Of a DNA stretch of 64,000 bases, positions 27,092 to 35,026 are shown one piece after another. Position numbers and translations under genes: made by a program. The notes beneath the pieces were generated by a model, which made no database searches, was not told where the DNA came from, and worked only from the letters and a program-made list of their open reading frames with translations. Source of the DNA: Thermoplasmatota archaeon (GTDB lineage: Archaea; Thermoplasmatota; E2; DHVEG-1); assembly GCA_016930995.1 (NCBI GenBank), contig JAFGFQ010000166.1, positions 21,092-85,091 of the forward strand, given 5' to 3'. Position 1 is the stretch's first letter; every line of letters starts with the position of its first letter.

Positions 27092-27685
27092 ATGGATGAA
27101 CATGAGCAGATAAGCTACAAAACGCTTCGGAGAATTCAACAAGCAGAGCAAGCCTCTTCGCTTCTTACACGAATCCATCTGAGTTTTTATCAGGAACTGT
27201 CTTCGTATATACAAAATCTTGAACGAAGCATAGAACATGAAGAGAATCAGTTAAAGCGTAAGCTGTTTACTGATGAGATTCAAAATACCAAAAAAATCGC
27301 TATAAGTATCTATGAGCTCCGTGAAAAAAAAATCATTCAGGCAGCCTTGGCAACAGCACGTAGTGCGAATATCGATGTGACGAACTTCGTTGAAAGCGAA
27401 AAAGAACTATATGATACCGTGGTCGAACAAATCCAGGCTGCTCGGAAAAAAATCCTGGAACAGCCTACCAATCAACCTGAAAAAAAACACTCTCAGGGTT
27501 CAGATATCGCCCAAGGAAAAAGGACTCCGAACACAAACCCTATCGTCCGTGTCTTTGAAGATACACCAGAGTTTATTGGCACGGACGGCAGGACGTATTC
27601 GTTACGCAAAGAAGATGTGCTGTCACTTCCGCCCCAGATGAGCGAACCTCTCGTGAAGAAACAAGTAGTAAAACAGATAAAATAG
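27092..27685 (+). CDS. GINS complex protein (Gins51/Gins15 type)
   Basis: Subunit of the replicative helicase complex (CMG). The 197-residue protein has an N-terminal helical domain, a proline/serine-rich linker and a small C-terminal beta domain (VRVFEDTPEFIGTDGRTYSL followed by EDVLSLPPQMSEPLVKK), the order of the Gins51 class. It begins the gins-rpl44e-rps27e-aif2a-nop10-pac2 set. ATG 27092 is placed about 27 bp after the TATA-like TATTTAATAT (27059-27068) and would be leaderless. ATG 27074 and 27077 are in frame alternatives. Confidence 0.85.
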   Translation: MDEHEQISYKTLRRIQQAEQASSLLTRIHLSFYQELSSYIQNLERSIEHEENQLKRKLFTDEIQNTKKIAISIYELREKKIIQAALATARSANIDVTNFVESEKELYDTVVEQIQAARKKILEQPTNQPEKKHSQGSDIAQGKRTPNTNPIVRVFEDTPEFIGTDGRTYSLRKEDVLSLPPQMSEPLVKKQVVKQIK

Positions 27686-27744
27686 AGCACCCTACATTTT
27701 TATATACCTTTCTTACTTACGGTTACAATCGAACTGTGATATCT

Positions 27745-28026
27745 ATGAAGATTCCCAGGAAAATTAAACGATACTGTCCGTTCTGCAAAAAACACACGCT
27801 TCATGAAGTCGATAAGATGAAAAAACGAAAAGCAAGCGAGCTGAAGCGGGGACAACGGCGATTCAGACGAGCAACGAGCGGATACGGTGGGTTTCCACGT
27901 CCAAAACCAGAAGGGCGAGAAAAAACAAGCAGACGGATAGCGACCCGATTCACGTGTACTGTATGTAAGAAGATGCATCAGCCTCCAAGTATCCGGTCAA
28001 AGAAATTTGAGATAGAAGGTGAATAA
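27745..28026 (+). CDS. rpl44e: 50S ribosomal protein L44e (eL42)
   Basis: Archaeal/eukaryotic large-subunit protein near the E site. The 93-residue product opens with MKIPRKIKRYCPFCKKHT and has a second zinc pair in CTVCKKMH, with the basic middle RGQRRFRRATSGYGGFPRP typical of the family. A GTG at 27736 is in frame, but it is part of a GTGAT ribosome binding site that serves the ATG at 27745. It is followed by rps27e after 4 bp. Confidence 0.96.
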   Translation: MKIPRKIKRYCPFCKKHTLHEVDKMKKRKASELKRGQRRFRRATSGYGGFPRPKPEGREKTSRRIATRFTCTVCKKMHQPPSIRSKKFEIEGE

Positions 28027-28030
28027 AGAC

Positions 28031-28207
28031 ATGAATCAACCAAAAAGCAGGTTCATTAAAGTACGATGCAATGATTGTGAGAATGAACAAGTGCTGTTTG
28101 ATAAGGCGAGTACCACGGTTCTTTGTCATATCTGTGGGAGTAAACTTGCGACCCCGAATGGTGGGAAAGCCCGGATTAAAGGAACCATTTTAGAGACCAT
28201 TGAATAA
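28031..28207 (+). CDS. rps27e: 30S ribosomal protein S27e (eS27)
   Basis: Zinc-ribbon protein of the small subunit. The 58-residue product has the two pairs CNDC and CHIC and the end LATPNGGKARIKG, as in archaeal S27e. The frame is open from a GTG at 28019, but GGTGA at 28018-28022 is better read as the ribosome binding site for ATG 28031. It lies between rpl44e and aif2a in the standard archaeal order. Confidence 0.96.
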   Translation: MNQPKSRFIKVRCNDCENEQVLFDKASTTVLCHICGSKLATPNGGKARIKGTILETIE

Positions 28208-28218
28208 GGTTATTTTGC

Positions 28219-29007
28219 ATGCTAAAAAAGGAGTACCCTGAAGAAGGAGAACTCATTGTTGGTACGATAACTAAGGTCCAAGGGTTTGGCGCATTTGTAT
28301 CACTTGATGAATACCCAAATAAAGAAGGATTCATCCATATTTCTGAAATAGCAACCGGGTGGGTCAAACGTATCCGTAATTTCGTCAGAGAACGACAGAA
28401 GGTTGTCTGCAAGGTCGTCTATGTCGACACAGCAAAGAAACATATTGATCTGTCTCTAAAGAAGGTTAACGATCATCAGCGAAGGGAGAAAATCCAGGAT
28501 TGGAAGAACGCTCAGAAGGCAACCAAGCTTTTTGAGATGGTTTCGCAAGCACTTGCTCAGCCTCTTGAGCAGAGTTATAAGGAATTCGGGGAGGCTTTGG
28601 TAAAGAAATATGGAACGTTATATGCCGCTTTTGAGGAATGCGCCTACGATGCAAGTACCCTACGAAATGATGGGTTTTCGGGGGATTGGCTGAAAAAATT
28701 CGAGGAGATCGCAAAGAGCAGTATCACGGTTCCTTTTGTGGAGATTAAAGGAATGATGCTTCTTACCTCCTATCTGCCAGATGGAATCACGCACATAAAG
28801 GAGGCGCTCGTACAGGCAGAAAAAAGCGAGTTTGATGATGTGAGCATTGAGATAAAGTACATCGGTGCACCTCGGTATATGATTAAAGTCAAAGCCCCTG
28901 ATTATAAGATTGCAGAATCACAGATGAAAAAAGCAGTTGAACGTGCAGAAGCATATATGAAGAAAACAAAAGGAGAATGCGAGTTTCAACGTGAAGTCGT
29001 AGAATAA
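28219..29007 (+). CDS. aif2a: translation initiation factor 2 subunit alpha
   Basis: Alpha subunit of aIF2, which delivers initiator tRNA. The 262-residue protein has an N-terminal S1 domain (ELIVGTITKVQGFGAFVSLD, residues about 10-85), a helical middle domain and a C-terminal alpha-beta domain (SIEIKYIGAPRYMIKVKAPD). Length and order match archaeal aIF2alpha. The residue at the position of the eukaryotic regulatory serine lies in the IHISEIATGWVKRIRN loop. Its TAA stop overlaps the nop10 ATG by one base. Confidence 0.97.
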   Translation: MLKKEYPEEGELIVGTITKVQGFGAFVSLDEYPNKEGFIHISEIATGWVKRIRNFVRERQKVVCKVVYVDTAKKHIDLSLKKVNDHQRREKIQDWKNAQKATKLFEMVSQALAQPLEQSYKEFGEALVKKYGTLYAAFEECAYDASTLRNDGFSGDWLKKFEEIAKSSITVPFVEIKGMMLLTSYLPDGITHIKEALVQAEKSEFDDVSIEIKYIGAPRYMIKVKAPDYKIAESQMKKAVERAEAYMKKTKGECEFQREVVE

Positions 29008-29180
29008 TGTCTGAGATATTGTATTGTCCACAGTGCCAGCAGTATACGATGCATCCAATCTGTACCAAGTGTAAAGGAAAAACGGTGTCAAGGAAACCGG
29101 CGCGGTTCTCTCCACAAGACCACTATGGGAGATACCGCCGAGTGTTAAAGAAAAGAAATGGGGAAGAACTGAGACAATGA
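29007..29180 (+). CDS. nop10: H/ACA ribonucleoprotein subunit Nop10
   Basis: Small zinc-ribbon protein of the box H/ACA pseudouridylation complex. Translation gives 57 residues that begin MSEILYCPQCQQYTMHPICTK, with C7, C10, C19 and C22 as metal ligands, and continue with the Nop10 signature PARFSPQDHYGRYRR. It is coupled on both sides: the start overlaps the aif2a stop (TAATG) and the stop overlaps the pac2 start (ATGA). It is short and easily missed, but its sequence and place in the cluster make it certain. Confidence 0.95.
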   Translation: MSEILYCPQCQQYTMHPICTKCKGKTVSRKPARFSPQDHYGRYRRVLKKRNGEELRQ

Positions 29181-29941
29181 AGTTAGTCGAAGTGAAATAT
29201 TTAGAAAAGAAACCAAAGCTGAAAAACCCGATTTTTATCGAAGGTTTACCAGGGATAGGCAATGTCGGGAAGCTTGCAGTAGAACATTTAATCGATATCT
29301 TGAAAGCAAGAAAATTCGCTGAACTCTACAGCAAGGATTTTCCCCCACAGGTGTTCATTAACCCTGATGGGACCGTCAAGTTGGTGAACAACGAGTTTTT
29401 TTATTGGAAAGCAAAGAAGAAAGGTCAGCAAGATATCGTTCTTTTAACAGGGGACTATCAAGGGTTGTCATCACAAGGACAATATGAGCTTGCGGAGTCT
29501 ATCCTTGATATCGTCCAAGACCTTGGCGTCAAGCAGATGTTCACTCTTGGAGGGTATGGTCTTGGCCGGGAGATAAAAGAGCCAAAGGTGCTGTTTGCGA
29601 CCACCGATGCTCGTCTGGTGAAGACCATGAAGAAGTACGGAGCGGTTTTTAAGAAAAACGAGCCGGGTGGTGGTATTATCGGTGCGAGTGGTCTGCTGCT
29701 TGGACTCGGAAAACTACGAGGGGTGCAGGGCACCTGTTTTATGGGTGAGACTCCAGGGTATCTCGTCGACCCAAAGAGTGCCAAAGCAGTCTTAAAGGTC
29801 CTGACAAAGGCTGTGAACGTCGAGATAGATCTCTCACAGCTTGAGGAGAAGGCAAAAGAAATCGAATATATTGCTCAGCAGCTAAATGAAATGGAAACGA
29901 TGGCTAAAGAAAAACCAGAGGATATCAGATATATCGGCTGA
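29177..29941 (+). CDS. PAC2-family protein (proteasome assembly chaperone-like)
   Basis: The 254-residue protein belongs to the PAC2 family related to the eukaryotic proteasome assembly chaperone 2. Family traits are LPGIGNVGKLAVEHLI near the start, LLTGDYQGLSSQGQYE, FTLGGYGLGR and GIIGASGLLLGLGKLRGV, followed by a helical C-terminus. It overlaps nop10 by 4 bp and ends the cluster. Archaeal members have been proposed to help proteasome assembly or bind other ligands, and the role here is not fixed by sequence. Confidence 0.9.
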   Translation: MKLVEVKYLEKKPKLKNPIFIEGLPGIGNVGKLAVEHLIDILKARKFAELYSKDFPPQVFINPDGTVKLVNNEFFYWKAKKKGQQDIVLLTGDYQGLSSQGQYELAESILDIVQDLGVKQMFTLGGYGLGREIKEPKVLFATTDARLVKTMKKYGAVFKKNEPGGGIIGASGLLLGLGKLRGVQGTCFMGETPGYLVDPKSAKAVLKVLTKAVNVEIDLSQLEEKAKEIEYIAQQLNEMETMAKEKPEDIRYIG

Positions 29942-30010
29942 TTTTTTTTTTATTTTTTATCTGTTTTTTCCTTGACAAAAGAGAAAAAAAAAGGAAAAAA
30001 GGGGTGTGTA
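29942..30010. terminator. T-rich termination region between convergent genes
   Basis: Directly after the pac2 stop are runs of T on the plus strand (about 29942-29969), the usual archaeal termination signal. TTTTTTCC at 29964-29971 can pair with GGAAAAAA at 29993-30000, and the A-rich half provides T runs for the opposing gene on the minus strand. It thus serves both directions. Confidence 0.5.
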
Positions 30011-30946
30011 TCAGAGGATTTTAATAAAGAACAGCAGGATTAACGCATCACGTTCTACGCTCATTTCTTTTACGTTTGCTGCAGATACCGTTATTGAAAG
30101 AGTGGTTTTTCCCAGTCCAAGGATTAGTCCTGACGACAGAATTGCCTCTTCTCCAGGTGCTAGTTCAGAGATATTTCCATTGAAATGTTTTCCTAGGAGG
30201 ATGATGCCGCCAGAGATCGTGAAATTCAATAGTATATCCCATGCTGTATAATTACCAATGTTTTTTATAGTAAATTTTGTTTTAAAAAGCCCCGGAGTCA
30301 TAGTGATTTCAAGGAATGTCTCACGAAGTCCGTAAGTCTTGAAACATCCGTCAGCATCGGTAAATTCTGTCCAGGTGTTTCCATCATCCACTGAGAGTAG
30401 TACGGTCCCGTTCAGGTAGATATTGGATCCGTTCCCTGCGATCCAGTAGAAATTCCCGGTTATGTTTGTTGTGTAGACGACGATGTAGTAGGTCTGCCCA
30501 GGAATCACCCAGAGATCCTGGAAGTCAAAATCAATCCATGCGAGTTGTTCTTGTGTTGGGGTTGCATTCACCACCGGGAATTCACTTGGTTCAAGTGATA
30601 TAGCAGTAAGGTCGTCTTCCGTGAGATTATCGCGGATTGCAACAACGCACGGTTGTGTTGCCGAGGAATTGACGGCCATGAGGAATTGTATTCGTGTTAA
30701 GAGTTCTCTTTGTGGAATGAACGATTGTGCTACTGAGAGGTTGAGATAGGTTCCTAGAAAAACATGTCCGATAGGTAATGTCCCATCATAACCAGTCATT
30801 GATTGATCAAGTTCGTCGTCATAGAATGCGGTGGCTGTCTCAGTATGTTCTGAGAGACTCAGGTTTTGGTGTGTTGCAGGAACAGCAGCGCCTAGTCCAC
30901 TGAGGACTAGGATTCCAATAAGGATGCATGATAACAATTTTTTCAT
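30011..30946 (-). CDS. secreted beta-rich surface protein, unknown function
   Basis: A 311-residue exported protein. A signal peptide is clear (KKLLSCILIGILVLSGLGA). A beta-sandwich-like domain follows (AQSFIPQRELLTRIQFLM up to CFKTYGL, about residues 60-210) with many N-glycosylation-type NxS/T sites. Then a CARDB/Fn3-like repeat about gene products of this sort follows (FKTKFTIKNIGNYTAWDILL, about 220-300). It ends with a short hydrophobic stretch that could be a weak anchor. No catalytic motif is seen. Confidence 0.7.
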   Translation of the reverse strand: MKKLLSCILIGILVLSGLGAAVPATHQNLSLSEHTETATAFYDDELDQSMTGYDGTLPIGHVFLGTYLNLSVAQSFIPQRELLTRIQFLMAVNSSATQPCVVAIRDNLTEDDLTAISLEPSEFPVVNATPTQEQLAWIDFDFQDLWVIPGQTYYIVVYTTNITGNFYWIAGNGSNIYLNGTVLLSVDDGNTWTEFTDADGCFKTYGLRETFLEITMTPGLFKTKFTIKNIGNYTAWDILLNFTISGGIILLGKHFNGNISELAPGEEAILSSGLILGLGKTTLSITVSAANVKEMSVERDALILLFFIKIL

Positions 30947-31043
30947 GGTTTTTCCTCTCCCTTTTTATTTTATAATGAAAAATTATATGAATTGAGTATA
31001 TAAATATTTGTTCACCTTTGCGTCATAGAAATGAAAAAATTTT

Positions 31044-31721
31044 TTATTTATGCCGCATCTGCTTCAATGAATCTTTTTGAAAATTACCGTAGATTTGTTT
31101 TTCAAATTTGAATAAATCAGAGATAACATAGTCACCAACCGTGTTTTTCTTTCTATCAAGATAGTAGGCAGTGATGCCCAGTTTCTGCGGGCAGAGAAAA
31201 TCGAATTCTTTATGATCACCAACATGAATCATTTCCTTTGGGGTAATTTGTAATTTCTTACAAATCATCGCATAGAAATCAGTGACTTTTTTTACGGTAT
31301 GAAAATCCGATGTCGATGAAAAAATATTGGAGAAGTATCCATCAAGTTTTGCTTCTGTGAGTTGGACATTGATGAATTCTTTCTTCGCGTTTGAACTAAT
31401 GATGAGCTGATAATGAGTAGACAGGTCTTTCAAAACCGATAGGACTTCTGGGTAAATCTCAACATGCGTCACATAGTCCAAAAGCATGTTCTTCCAGTCT
31501 GTTTGAAGGTCGAAGCGGTCGAACCAGTATCCCGGGTCGTACCATTCGATTCGATTATCCCCGATCTTTTCGTATTCCTCGAAGAGGATATGTTTTGCGG
31601 TTTGAAGATCAACATGATGCGTTTGGGAGTAGAGCGTAGGGACGCCTTCAAGCCAGAATGCGTCTGCAAAGGTATGTTTCGCGATCGTGCCATCAAAGTC
31701 AAAGGAGATTACTTTCATCAT
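31044..31721 (-). CDS. HAD-superfamily hydrolase
   Basis: Probable phosphatase of 225 residues. It has the nucleophile motif DFDGT at the N-terminus (residues about 7-11), motif II (IISSN), a following lysine and motif IV (GDHKEFDF), all intact. The frame is open from 31787, but the ATG at 31721 (with another at 31718) sits just after a TATA-like TTTTAATA on the minus strand and directly before the nucleophile, as expected for a leaderless gene. The substrate is unknown. Confidence 0.82.
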   Translation of the reverse strand: MMKVISFDFDGTIAKHTFADAFWLEGVPTLYSQTHHVDLQTAKHILFEEYEKIGDNRIEWYDPGYWFDRFDLQTDWKNMLLDYVTHVEIYPEVLSVLKDLSTHYQLIISSNAKKEFINVQLTEAKLDGYFSNIFSSTSDFHTVKKVTDFYAMICKKLQITPKEMIHVGDHKEFDFLCPQKLGITAYYLDRKKNTVGDYVISDLFKFEKQIYGNFQKDSLKQMRHK

Positions 31722-31793
31722 GAGGTCTGTTGATACAGAAGTAGATGTATTAAAAGGTATCCTAGCTGTGCTGTTGTGGACCTTCAAGTATCA

Positions 31794-32627
31794 TTAGAGT
31801 ATCTGTTTGATTTTTTGTTTTCTCAGCATCATCAGTTGATATCCAACGACTGCAAGCAGGCCGGCGATGAGAAGTACGATTGCGATACTGATAGTGGTGG
31901 CGACATTGATATCGGTCGATGTGTTTGGTTGCATCAATCGTTTCATCCAGATGCCAAAGAAGGCCCAGAGGACAACAAGGCTAAATGCAAGGTCCTTACG
32001 GAGAGCAAGCATCAGACAGGTGAGTAGGGTACCGACAGCGATGATGATAATGGTCCACGTCAAGGGGTCAACCCCAAATCCGTCCCAATTCACTGAAACA
32101 AGAAATGCTGTCACATTTGCTATCGTTGCTACCGTAATCCACCCAAGATAGACACTCATCGGCACATGGACACAGAGTTTATCTTTCACCGGCACTTTTG
32201 TCAAGCCGATATGAAGGCGAATGTAGATAGAAAGCAGCGAGAAGAGCAAAAGAATCATCATCAGCAACGACAAGCCGATAGACTCGTAGTGCCAAAGGAA
32301 TATCCAGGCACTATTTGCAACACTGCTGAGGATAAAAAGGAAAGAGATTTGATGGACAAAAGGCATTTTTATTTCTTCTTGTTTGAACATGTCTCGTGCT
32401 TGGTACAAAGCGTAAACAATCCAGAGAATGTAAATGATACTCCAGATGGAAAAGGTGATCCCTGCAGGAACAAATAAGTTTGGCAACGCATCAGAGAGCT
32501 CTTGAGTAGTTTTCCCATTCAGGGGAAGAAGGACAGCAAGACCGTTGATGAGAATGGTGATGATTACTGCAAGGATATTACCTGCTTGAAGTAGTTTTTT
32601 CTTTCCTCGTGGCGTCATACGACACAC
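31794..32627 (-). CDS. TspO/MBR-related membrane protein
   Basis: A 277-residue protein with about eight membrane segments. The motif FVPAGITFSIWSIIYILWIVYALYQ region (residues about 51-75; key residues P, F, W, Y) resembles the first conserved part of tryptophan-rich sensory proteins. TspO proper is about 160 residues, so this is the longer related group. The ligand and role are unknown. The gene lies between HAD and msrA genes on the same strand, with gaps that do not prove an operon. Confidence 0.6.
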   Translation of the reverse strand: MCRMTPRGKKKLLQAGNILAVIITILINGLAVLLPLNGKTTQELSDALPNLFVPAGITFSIWSIIYILWIVYALYQARDMFKQEEIKMPFVHQISFLFILSSVANSAWIFLWHYESIGLSLLMMILLLFSLLSIYIRLHIGLTKVPVKDKLCVHVPMSVYLGWITVATIANVTAFLVSVNWDGFGVDPLTWTIIIIAVGTLLTCLMLALRKDLAFSLVVLWAFFGIWMKRLMQPNTSTDINVATTISIAIVLLIAGLLAVVGYQLMMLRKQKIKQIL

Positions 32628-32696
32628 TCCGTATAAAGGAATCGTTCTAACAAAGATAAACCTTCTGGGTTCTTATTCGAAAGAATTCATATATCG

Positions 32697-33167
32697 TTAG
32701 CGAGGGCATGCTGCCCGCCCGTGTTTTGCCAAGTACTGCTGGTGGTAATCTTCCGCAGGATAAAATGTCATAACCTGTGTAATTTGGGTGACTATCTTTT
32801 TTTTGTACTTTTTCAAGTGTTCTAGGTTTTTTCTGGAACACTCAGCCATGGTTCTTTGTTCAGGTGTATGATAAAAAATCACTGATCGGTATTGCGTTCC
32901 AATGTCTGGTCCTTGCCGGTTCTGTGTTGTTGGATCATGGATTTTCCAAAAAACAGCAAGGAGTTCTTCATAGGATATCTCTTTTGGATCAAAGGTAATT
33001 TCGACAACCTCTGCATGGCCTGTTGTATCAGTGCAGACGTCCTCGTAGGTCGGGTTGTGAAATGTCCCTCCCATGTATCCTACGGTCGTTGAGATAACCC
33101 CTTTGAGGTAGCGGAATGCCTCTTCGACATGCCAGAAACAACCTGCTCCAAATGTTGCTTTTTCCAT
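32697..33167 (-). CDS. msrA: peptide methionine sulfoxide reductase MsrA
   Basis: Repairs oxidised methionine (S form). The 156-residue protein has the catalytic GCFWHVEEAF at residue 9, plus GYMGG, TGHAEVVEI and FWKIHDPTTQNRQGPDIGTQYRS. A further cysteine near the C-terminus (RAACPR) may resolve the disulfide. It implies exposure to oxidants at least at times. It is a separate transcription unit. Confidence 0.95.
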   Translation of the reverse strand: MEKATFGAGCFWHVEEAFRYLKGVISTTVGYMGGTFHNPTYEDVCTDTTGHAEVVEITFDPKEISYEELLAVFWKIHDPTTQNRQGPDIGTQYRSVIFYHTPEQRTMAECSRKNLEHLKKYKKKIVTQITQVMTFYPAEDYHQQYLAKHGRAACPR

Positions 33168-33360
33168 AGGTACTCACGTATGATTCAGGAGGAGGTTTTT
33201 TTTATATTAATAGTTTTTCATTTAATATAGGTCATGTGAAACGTTAGAAGTTTATCTGATACATAGCGAAGTTCAATCAGGTTCTTTGAGCTTTATTAAT
33301 CTAATGAATTAGGGATATACTTCACGGATAGGATAACCTTGAGAAAGAAAACACTCACGT

Positions 33361-34194
33361 TTATGAGAGTTTGGTAAGGGCGTCCTGTGGGAAAAATTTT
33401 TCTTGTTGGAATTTTTTCGACCGTTGTGTGATAACTTCGGTTAAGGTATCTGCGATTCCGTCCAGGTGTTCGTCAATTTCTTTAAGGGAGTAGCGTTTTG
33501 TCGCGAATCCCTCTTTGAAAGATTCTTCATCTCGTATCAGGTCAATCATCACCTGTTTAGGATCCAAATTATGGTGTTCGCCGTCGATGCCAATATAAAG
33601 ACGGGCATCTCGAATAGCAATATCAATATGTTTTGAGCTATTGGAAGTTTCCAACTCGCAGAAGACACCGCGCTTCCGTAGCGACTCATAGAGTTTTAAC
33701 GCATGGGGGGAGGCTCGTTTTTCACGCTGATGATGAAGGCAGAGCGATTTGCCAAAATTACTCATTGAATAGTCGTATTCTGTCTTTGGGAGCTTTATGT
33801 TACAGACTTCACAAAAGTAATCTTGTGTATTGACATTTCTTTTTAAGTCCCGTTCGAGCTTTGCAAGCTTAATGAGTTTGTTGTCCTGTTCGATTTTATC
33901 CCATATAATCTGGAGAACTTCCCGCAAGGTGAGAACATCGAGAGTTATTTTGTATTTTATCTCCAGTAAATGGACAAGTTCTTCTAACAAATCCGTAGGA
34001 TATTTACCCTGATATTTTTCTACAAAATTATAGACGATGTCGTTGGCTTTGTTGTCGTTGATTTTATCTAAAAGTTGCATTAAATGAAAAGTGTAACATT
34101 CATTACAGACGACTTTCCCATCTGGTAATTTACGATAGGAGGTCCATAGTTTTTTATTGCAGCGTTCGCAGTTGAATATTTTGTCCCATCCCAT
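33361..34194 (-). CDS. zinc-ribbon protein with PD-(D/E)XK/Vsr-like C-terminal domain
   Basis: A 277-residue protein of unknown role. The N-terminus has one treble-clef-like group (CERCNKKL ... CNEC), and a second CEVCNIKL with CLHH lies near residues 127-155. Residues about 165-265 look like the nuclease fold found in DUF559/Vsr proteins: SPHALKLYESLRKRG, HIDIAIRDARLYIGIDGEHH, then DLIRDEESFKEG and RYSLKEIDEHLDGIA. The acidic residues in HIDIAI and GIDGEHH could be catalytic, and no methyltransferase is near, so it is not an ordinary mismatch-repair Vsr pair. The message is probably monocistronic. Confidence 0.6.
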   Translation of the reverse strand: MGWDKIFNCERCNKKLWTSYRKLPDGKVVCNECYTFHLMQLLDKINDNKANDIVYNFVEKYQGKYPTDLLEELVHLLEIKYKITLDVLTLREVLQIIWDKIEQDNKLIKLAKLERDLKRNVNTQDYFCEVCNIKLPKTEYDYSMSNFGKSLCLHHQREKRASPHALKLYESLRKRGVFCELETSNSSKHIDIAIRDARLYIGIDGEHHNLDPKQVMIDLIRDEESFKEGFATKRYSLKEIDEHLDGIADTLTEVITQRSKKFQQEKFFPQDALTKLS

Positions 34195-34457
34195 AGGAAT
34201 CCAATGTCAAATATCCGTTGTTTATTTAAATATCTTTTCAATCTTTTATAATCTGTGTAATTTTTTTTCAGGAATAGTTTACGATTGCAACAGGAAAATA
34301 TTAAGGCGTAGTGAATGATGTAACAAGGATATTTTTTTTTAATAATGCTTGTTATCTTGGGGGGTGTTGACCTTGTATACGTTTGCTTGATAGCAACAAA
34401 GACAATAAAAAAATATATATGTCCTTGCTATTTCCATAGTGCTTGTAGTGATTTGCT

Positions 34458-34640
34458 GTGAACGAAGAAGACACAAAGAAATTTCTGAATGATTTCAAAA
34501 AAGCAGATATGGATAAAAAACTTGATATGTGGTACTTTGCCGTCGATCAAGAAGCCTTATGGGAAGAGATTCTTGCGGAGATGTCAATGATTGCACAAGC
34601 TGCAAACCCCCAGAAAGGAAAAGTAGCAGAAGAAGAATGA
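34458..34640 (+). CDS. small acidic protein, first of a tandem pair
   Basis: A 60-residue protein with no recognised family. It starts at GTG 34458, supported by GTGAT at 34448-34452 and a TATA box AAAAATATATAT at about 34408-34419. The sequence is helical and acidic with tryptophans in a fixed pattern (KKLDMWYFAVDQEALWEEI). It is a clear paralogue of the next gene; its stop overlaps an ATG of that frame (ATGA). Function unknown. Confidence 0.7.
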   Translation: MNEEDTKKFLNDFKKADMDKKLDMWYFAVDQEALWEEILAEMSMIAQAANPQKGKVAEEE

Positions 34641-34651
34641 AGGGACACCCC

Positions 34652-34855
34652 ATGAACGAGGATGATAAAAAAGAGTTAATCGAGGAGTTCAAAAAAGGTG
34701 ATGGAGCAAAGCGCCTTGACCTGTGGGATTATGCCTTAGCCCAGCAGGTGATCTGGGAGAACATCATCGCGGATATGCAAAAAATCGCCCACGAGCAAGG
34801 GGTGGACAAGGAGCTTGATAAGCGTATCGAAGAAGATATGAAAAAGCTTGAGTAA
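34652..34855 (+). CDS. small acidic protein, second of a tandem pair
   Basis: A 67-residue protein that aligns without gaps to the preceding one; I count 22 identities in the first 46 residues, including the two tryptophans and LDxWxxAxxQxxxWE. The alignment fixes the start at MNEDDKK (34652), though ATG 34637 in frame would overlap the previous stop. The C-terminus adds a charged helix (KELDKRIEEDMKKLE). A run of T follows at about 34870-34876. Probably a two-gene operon from tandem duplication. Confidence 0.7.
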   Translation: MNEDDKKELIEEFKKGDGAKRLDLWDYALAQQVIWENIIADMQKIAHEQGVDKELDKRIEEDMKKLE

Positions 34856-35026
34856 AGACAAGGTGCTCGTTTTTTTACTCGAGGCCCCCTGAATAAAAGC
34901 TGATTTTCTTATGTATCGATTTGAATGATTGGAGAAGAAATTTCGAAGAACCATCCAAACAAGTGAGGAGATCCACCGTCATTTTTATAAAGAGCTTTGT
35001 TTATTGTTACATCAGAGGAAGTATCC

